Of a DNA stretch of 64,000 nt, positions 60,175 to 64,000 are shown one piece after another. The stretch comes from Agromyces aurantiacus. Lineage in GTDB: Bacteria; Actinomycetota; Actinomycetes; Actinomycetales; Microbacteriaceae. Below the pieces are notes generated by a model. It was not told the origin of the DNA. It searched no databases and was given only the letters and a program-made list of their open reading frames with translations. Made by a program: the position numbers and the translations under genes. The stretch is from the NCBI RefSeq assembly GCF_016907355.1, contig NZ_JAFBBW010000001.1, positions 930,001-994,000 of the forward strand, read 5' to 3'. Numbering within the stretch: the stretch's first letter is position 1; each line of letters begins with the position of its first letter.

Positions 60175-61332
60175 TCACTCGGGCCGGCGCACTCCCCGGC
60201 GGGAGAGGACGACCGAGCCGCCCATCGCCATGAGCAGCAGCGCGACGGTTGCCGCACCGGTCACGTCGCCCGGCCCGCTCTCGGCCAGCGCGGCCGGCTT
60301 CGAGGGCGCGCTGGGCGGGGCGGGGCACGGGGTGAGCGCGGCGTCGGCGCTGCCGGCGAGCACCACGGTATCGAGCGGCACGAAGTTCCCGCCGCCGATG
60401 TACGGCGGCTCCTCGTACGGCTCGTCGACGGTCCAGGTGCCGGTCACGCTCACAGTCGCGGTCGTGCCGGCCGCGATGGACGGGAACGTCAGCGTCGTGA
60501 CGCCCGACGGCTGCGCGGTGGCCTGCTGCGTGCTGCCGTCCGGACCGGTGACCGTGTACGCGACGCCATGCACGAGGTGGGCCAGCGAGACGTCGACCGT
60601 GCCGGTGCCGCCGGCGACGGAGCACTGCGTGACCGCGAGTTCGACCGTCGGCTGGCAGGGTTCGATCGCGAACGCGATCCAGTCGTACACGGGCGAGTCG
60701 TCGACCGTCTCCGCGTACGCGAGGTAGTTGCCCGGCGGCGTGCCGCTCGACAGCGGGATCTGCGCGGTGGCGGCGTCGGCGAGGAGGCTGCCGCTGAAGC
60801 CGGCGACCCACCAGCGGTACTCGGTGCCCACGACGAGGCCCGAGAGCTCGAGCGTCATCACCGCGTCGTCGCCGGTGCTGCAGGTCGCGCCGGTGATCGC
60901 GACGCCGAGGTCGGGGATGCAGGCCTCGACCGTGAAGTCCGCCTCGGCGAACGAGTGCGGGTCTGGCACCCCGCCGTTGCCCTCCTCTTCGACGACAGCG
61001 TGGTAGGGGCCGGGCGCGAGGCCGTTCAGCGCGACCTCCACGTCGATGAACGCGGAGCCGGCGACCGTGCCGCCTGCCGAGTACTCCTCGCCGGTCACCG
61101 ACCAGACGTAGTTCGCGTCGGCCGAGGGAGTGATGCGCAGCGCACCGGTGCCGTCGTCGCCGGTGCTGCACCCGACGATCGCCATGACCTCGAGGGGCGC
61201 ATTCTTGGCCGCGGCCGGCGCGGCGACTCCCGCGACGGCGCCGATCACCGCCAGCGCCCCGGTGAGCGCCGCCGCGAGCCCGGCACGCCAACGCGCCACG
61301 GTGGAGGTCGGTCGGGTCGTGGGACGAGGCAT
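60175..61332 (-). CDS. Modular surface protein with LAESG tail
   Basis: 385 residues. Signal peptide (about 15-42, end APAAAKN), then three ~90-110-residue modules. Module borders are VEACIPDLGVAITGATCSTG and IEPCQPTVELAVTQCSVAGG; the second has TPPGNYLAYAE. The last segment EPYEEPPYIGGGNFVPLDTV is nearly the same in the neighbour at 61457. C-terminus: LAESG, hydrophobic helix, RRGVRRPE. The sorting motif differs from LAETG by Thr to Ser. ATG at 61332. Probably secreted and either sortase-linked or membrane-anchored. Confidence 0.82.
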   Translation of the reverse strand: MPRPTTRPTSTVARWRAGLAAALTGALAVIGAVAGVAAPAAAKNAPLEVMAIVGCSTGDDGTGALRITPSADANYVWSVTGEEYSAGGTVAGSAFIDVEVALNGLAPGPYHAVVEEEGNGGVPDPHSFAEADFTVEACIPDLGVAITGATCSTGDDAVMTLELSGLVVGTEYRWWVAGFSGSLLADAATAQIPLSSGTPPGNYLAYAETVDDSPVYDWIAFAIEPCQPTVELAVTQCSVAGGTGTVDVSLAHLVHGVAYTVTGPDGSTQQATAQPSGVTTLTFPSIAAGTTATVSVTGTWTVDEPYEEPPYIGGGNFVPLDTVVLAGSADAALTPCPAPPSAPSKPAALAESGPGDVTGAATVALLLMAMGGSVVLSRRGVRRPE

Positions 61333-61371
61333 GGAGCACTCCGTTCGGGCGCGGGGAATCCGAGCGTCTTT

Positions 61372-61416
61372 CAACCTATGGCCATGGCGCCTTCCGCCAA
61401 TGCCCCCCGTTCGGGG
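61372..61416 (-). promoter_or_regulatory. Conserved promoter block of the LAESG gene
   Basis: Minus strand CCCC-GAACGG-GGGG (61403-61416), TTGGCG -35 (61395-61400), 16-bp spacer, TAGGTT -10 (61373-61378). About two thirds identical to 62689-62733. Confidence 0.5.
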
Positions 61417-61456
61417 CGCCGATGCGCGGTGGTCGCGCCGGCGGGGGTGACCGACG

Positions 61457-62653
61457 TCAGTTCGGTCGGCGCGCTCCGCGCCGGGACACGAGGATCGCGG
61501 CGCCGATCCCGACGAGCAGCAGCGCTGCCCCTCCGAGGCCGGCCACGTCGGCTCCGCTCGCGGCGAGCGTCGCCGGCGTCGCGGGTGCCACCGGGCAGGG
61601 CGCGAGTGCGGCGTCACTGCTCGCCGTGAGTGCGACCGTTCCGAGCGGCACGAAATCGCCGCCGCCGATGAAGGGCGGCTCCTCGTAGGGCGGCGCGGTC
61701 CACGAGCCCGTGACGGTCACGGTGTAGGTCGCTCCCGGGGCCAGCGAGAGATCGAGGCTCGCCTGACCGGACGCATCGGCCGTCACGGTGTGCGTCTCCA
61801 GCACCGTCGCCGAGCCGGCGCGCACGACGTCGACGGTGTAGACCACGTCGGCCAGGAGGTCGCCGATGGCGACGTGGAGCGTCCCGTCACCGCCCGCGAC
61901 CGTGCACTCGGTCACCGTCACGTCGAGGGCCGGCTGGCAGGGTTCGACGGCGAACGCGCGCCAGTCGTACATGGGCGTGGACGACTCCTCGCCCTCGGGA
62001 GGCAGCCACTGCGCGTAGGCGTAGTAGTTGCCCGGCGGCAGCCGGTCGAACTCGCGCGTCACGGTCTCCGAGTCGGCGACGAGCGGACCCGCGGACGAGG
62101 TGCCGCCGCCCAGCACCTCGTAACCGTAGACCTCGCCCGGGATGAGTCCGGAGAAGGTGACGGACACGATGCCGTCGCGACCGAGGCTGCAGCTGACGGG
62201 CGTCACGGCGACATCGAGGTCGGGGCACGCCCCGACCGTGACCTCCCGCGAGTCGATGTTCGCCCCACCGGTCTCCCGTTCGACCGTGTAGATCACGGTG
62301 TATGCGCCCGGAGCAAGCGGGACGTCGGCCTCGAACTCGGTGTCGTCGACGTACGTCGCCTCGTGCACGAACGCGCCCGTGCCGTCGATGATCGTCACGA
62401 AGTCCTGGTAGAAGACGAACGGATCGCGCACGACGTAGTGGATCGATCCGAGGCCGCCGTAGGTGGCGCAGTCGGTGACGGTGACCTCGATCGAGGACTC
62501 GGTGGGCGGCAGCTCCTCGGCCGACGCGGGCGCCGCGAGCGCGATCCCGACGGCGGCCAGCGCGGCGGCGACGAGGCCGGCGAGCGTGATGCGCCACCGG
62601 TGCGCGGTGCCGGTCGAGCGGCTCGGGCCGGCGGTGCGGATGGTGCGGGGCAT
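61457..62653 (-). CDS. Modular surface protein with LAASG tail
   Basis: 398 residues, paralogue of the protein at 60175. Signal peptide (about 20-45, end APASAEE), modules bordered by VGACPDLDVAVTPVSCSLG and VEPCQPALDVTVTECTVAGG, and LPPGNYYAYAQ, then PPYEEPPFIGGGDFVPLGTV. C-terminus LAASG, hydrophobic helix, RRGARRPN. The tail has lost the Thr/Ser of the sorting motif, so sortase cleavage is doubtful and it may stay membrane-anchored. ATG at 62653 has GAGGGAGTC upstream. It has its own conserved promoter block. Confidence 0.82.
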   Translation of the reverse strand: MPRTIRTAGPSRSTGTAHRWRITLAGLVAAALAAVGIALAAPASAEELPPTESSIEVTVTDCATYGGLGSIHYVVRDPFVFYQDFVTIIDGTGAFVHEATYVDDTEFEADVPLAPGAYTVIYTVERETGGANIDSREVTVGACPDLDVAVTPVSCSLGRDGIVSVTFSGLIPGEVYGYEVLGGGTSSAGPLVADSETVTREFDRLPPGNYYAYAQWLPPEGEESSTPMYDWRAFAVEPCQPALDVTVTECTVAGGDGTLHVAIGDLLADVVYTVDVVRAGSATVLETHTVTADASGQASLDLSLAPGATYTVTVTGSWTAPPYEEPPFIGGGDFVPLGTVALTASSDAALAPCPVAPATPATLAASGADVAGLGGAALLLVGIGAAILVSRRGARRPN

Positions 62654-62688
62654 GGGCGACTCCCTCGCGCGGGGACGTGAGCTGCGAT

Positions 62689-62733
62689 CACCGTATCCCC
62701 GGCACGCTCTCGGCGAACACCCCTCGTTCGGGG
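62689..62733 (-). promoter_or_regulatory. Conserved promoter block of the LAASG gene
   Basis: Minus strand CCCC-GAACGA-GGGG (62720-62733), TTCGCC -35 (62712-62717), 16-bp spacer, TACGGT -10 (62690-62695). Same layout as 61372-61416. Confidence 0.5.
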
Positions 62734-62767
62734 AGTCCGGGCCGGCGGCGGTGCCGGAGGGCGCACG

Positions 62768-62773
62768 TAGGGT
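62768..62773 (+). promoter_or_regulatory. Leaderless -10 box (TAGGGT) of the ABC exporter
   Basis: TAGGGT ends six bases before ATG at 62780; no ribosome site. Confidence 0.5.
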
Positions 62774-62779
62774 GAATGC

Positions 62780-64000
62780 ATGAGCATGCACGGGGGCGGG
62801 ATGGGGCCGCCCGGCGCGCGGCCCGCCGTGGCTCGCGGCGGGGGCATGCGCGGCCGGATCTCCAGCGCCGACGAGGCCGCGCAGCGCGCAGAGAACGCCG
62901 AGGCGCCGAAGATCCCGCACCTGCTGCGCCGCATCGCCGAGCTGTTCCGGCCGCATCGGGCGGCGCTCACGGTGGTCGTGGTGCTCGTGCTGGTCGGGGC
63001 GGCGCTGAGCGTCATCCCGCCCCTGCTCACCCAGCGCGCGTTCGACGACGCGCTGTTCCCGACCGACGGCTCGGGCGACATCGGCGAGCCGAACCTGACC
63101 GCCCTCAGCTGGATCGTCGGCGCGATGATCGCCGTGTTCGTCGTCTCGGCGCTCCTCGGCGTGTGGCAGACGTTCCTCACGGCGACCATCGGCAACCGGG
63201 TCATGGGCGCGATGCGCGTCCGGCTGTTCAGCCACTTGCAGTCGATGGAGCTCAGCTTCTTCACGCGCACCAAGACCGGCGTCATCCAGTCGCGCCTCCA
63301 GAACGACGTGGGCGGCGTGGCGTCCGTGCTCACCAACACCGTGTCGAGCGTGCTCGGCAACACGGTCACCGTCATCTCGGCGTTCGTGGCGATGCTGCTG
63401 CTCAACTGGCAGCTGACCCTGATCGCGCTCGTCCTGATGCCGTTCATGGTGATCGCGCAGCGGCGCGTGGGCCAGGTGCGGGCGCGCATCGCGGCGAAGA
63501 CGCAGGAGTCGCTCTCGGAGATGACCGCGATCACGCAGGAGACGCTGTCGGTCAGCGGCATCCTGCTCTCGAAGAGCTTCACGCGGCAGAAGAGCGAGAT
63601 CGAGCGCTACGCCGACGAGAACCGCAACCAGATCTCGCTCCAGGTGCGCCAGCAGATGTCGGGGCAGTGGTTCTTCGCGATGGTCTCGATCTTCATGTCG
63701 TCGATCCCGGCGATCGTGTACCTCGTGTCGGGCTGGCTCATCACCGGCGGCGTGTCGGGCATCACGGCGGGCACGATCGTGGCGTTCACCACGGTGCAGG
63801 CGCGCCTGCTGTTCCCGCTCATGGGCCTCATGCGCGTCGCCCTCGACCTGCAGACCTCGAGCGCGCTGTTCGCGCGCATCTTCGAGTACCTCGACCTGAA
63901 GCCGGCGATCACCGACGGCCCCGACGCGCGCGAGGTGCCGGCGGGTGCGGATGCCGCGGGCGAGCCGTCGCTCGGCCGGGTCGAGTTCGACCACGTCTCG
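62780..64000 (+). CDS. ABC exporter, fused membrane and ATPase domains (3' end off window)
   Basis: 407 codons visible of a protein that should have about 600. A Gly/Arg-rich cytoplasmic N-terminus (1-50), then six membrane helices of a type I exporter (about 58-340) with NRVMGAMRVRLFSHLQSMELSFFTRTKTGVI marking intracellular loop 1 (coupling helix), and a linker rich in Ala/Asp before the ATPase domain, which starts at RVEFDHVS at the window edge. MsbA/MDR-like half transporter; would work as homo- or heterodimer. Substrate unknown. Divergent from the surface-protein gene; leaderless promoter. Confidence 0.9.
   Translation, partial: MSMHGGGMGPPGARPAVARGGGMRGRISSADEAAQRAENAEAPKIPHLLRRIAELFRPHRAALTVVVVLVLVGAALSVIPPLLTQRAFDDALFPTDGSGDIGEPNLTALSWIVGAMIAVFVVSALLGVWQTFLTATIGNRVMGAMRVRLFSHLQSMELSFFTRTKTGVIQSRLQNDVGGVASVLTNTVSSVLGNTVTVISAFVAMLLLNWQLTLIALVLMPFMVIAQRRVGQVRARIAAKTQESLSEMTAITQETLSVSGILLSKSFTRQKSEIERYADENRNQISLQVRQQMSGQWFFAMVSIFMSSIPAIVYLVSGWLITGGVSGITAGTIVAFTTVQARLLFPLMGLMRVALDLQTSSALFARIFEYLDLKPAITDGPDAREVPAGADAAGEPSLGRVEFDHVS

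Noticed and set aside
56811..62653. A sortase gene beside the LAxTG proteins
   Set aside because: No protein with a sortase TLxTC motif is present in the window.
1..64000. tRNA, rRNA, insertion sequence, integrase or attachment site
   Set aside because: Read through for these and none was recognisable; no transposase-like protein and no flanking direct repeats.

Overview
The window is chromosomal DNA from a very high-GC actinobacterium. Codon third positions are almost all G or C, many genes start with GTG, and many promoters sit directly on the start codon, as in leaderless actinobacterial mRNAs. The gene content, the LAxTG-like cell-wall sorting signals, a GGTTGAGG/TCTCGAAACC hairpin between aceA and aceB and the recurring CGGATGCCGCG word suggest Microbacteriaceae (Agromyces/Microbacterium-like). 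The family assignment is inference. I see no tRNA, rRNA, CRISPR array, phage integrase or insertion sequence, so this is ordinary chromosome with some accessory clusters.

Layout. 1-5758 (minus): a polyamine-type ABC importer (potA-potD-potB-potC) ending in an amidohydrolase cut by the window edge. 6001-8214: a PadR regulator with its translationally coupled membrane partner, and a small membrane protein. 8415-11511 (plus): the glyoxylate shunt, aceA and aceB. 11621-21639: single genes: a MarR-GNAT fusion, a HerA-like ATPase, a GNAT enzyme, an MFS permease with photolyase, a divergent ArsR regulator, a quinone-oxidoreductase-like enzyme, a Pr6Pr membrane protein, an alpha/beta hydrolase and a YqaJ-type nuclease. 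21702-23753: a secreted CWB2/PIG-L deacetylase.

23942-39586 is the most interesting part. A ROK regulator and a sugar/inositol-type ABC importer (permease and ATPase on minus, binding protein on plus) are followed by a Gfo/Idh/MocA dehydrogenase, a polyprenyl diphosphate synthase, inositol-3-phosphate synthase, and an Ebo-type cluster: UbiA prenyltransferase (EboC), sugar isomerase, EboA, TatD-like EboB, EboE, a phosphodiesterase-like protein (EboF) and a second isomerase. From inositol synthase to the end the genes overlap or nearly touch, so they form one operon. Read together they look like a route that makes or takes up a cyclitol (inositol phosphate), attaches a polyprenyl chain to it and processes or moves the product. 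Here inositol synthase takes the place of the sugar-phosphate cyclase EboD of cyanobacterial ebo clusters. The product is unknown.

40147-40670 has no convincing gene but carries an array of GCCTCATNTGAGGC palindromes and a 69-bp tandem repeat. 40671-46207: a DUF2652 cyclase-like protein, a MacB-type ABC exporter and a divergent two-component system. 46350-51862: two MarR/MFS efflux units flanking rplJ-rplL with an L10 leader and attenuator. 51931-56637: a LacI regulator and divergent alpha-glucoside-type ABC importer (aglEFG-like, no ATPase), with clear promoter and operators. 56811-62653: three cell-wall-anchored, modular surface proteins with LAETG, LAESG and LAASG tails around a LuxR regulator. 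62780 to the end: an ABC exporter cut by the window edge.

Regulatory DNA is unusually readable. About ten genes have a TANNNT -10 box ending 6-8 nt before the start codon, with no Shine-Dalgarno sequence, and several regulators have perfect palindromes over their own promoters.
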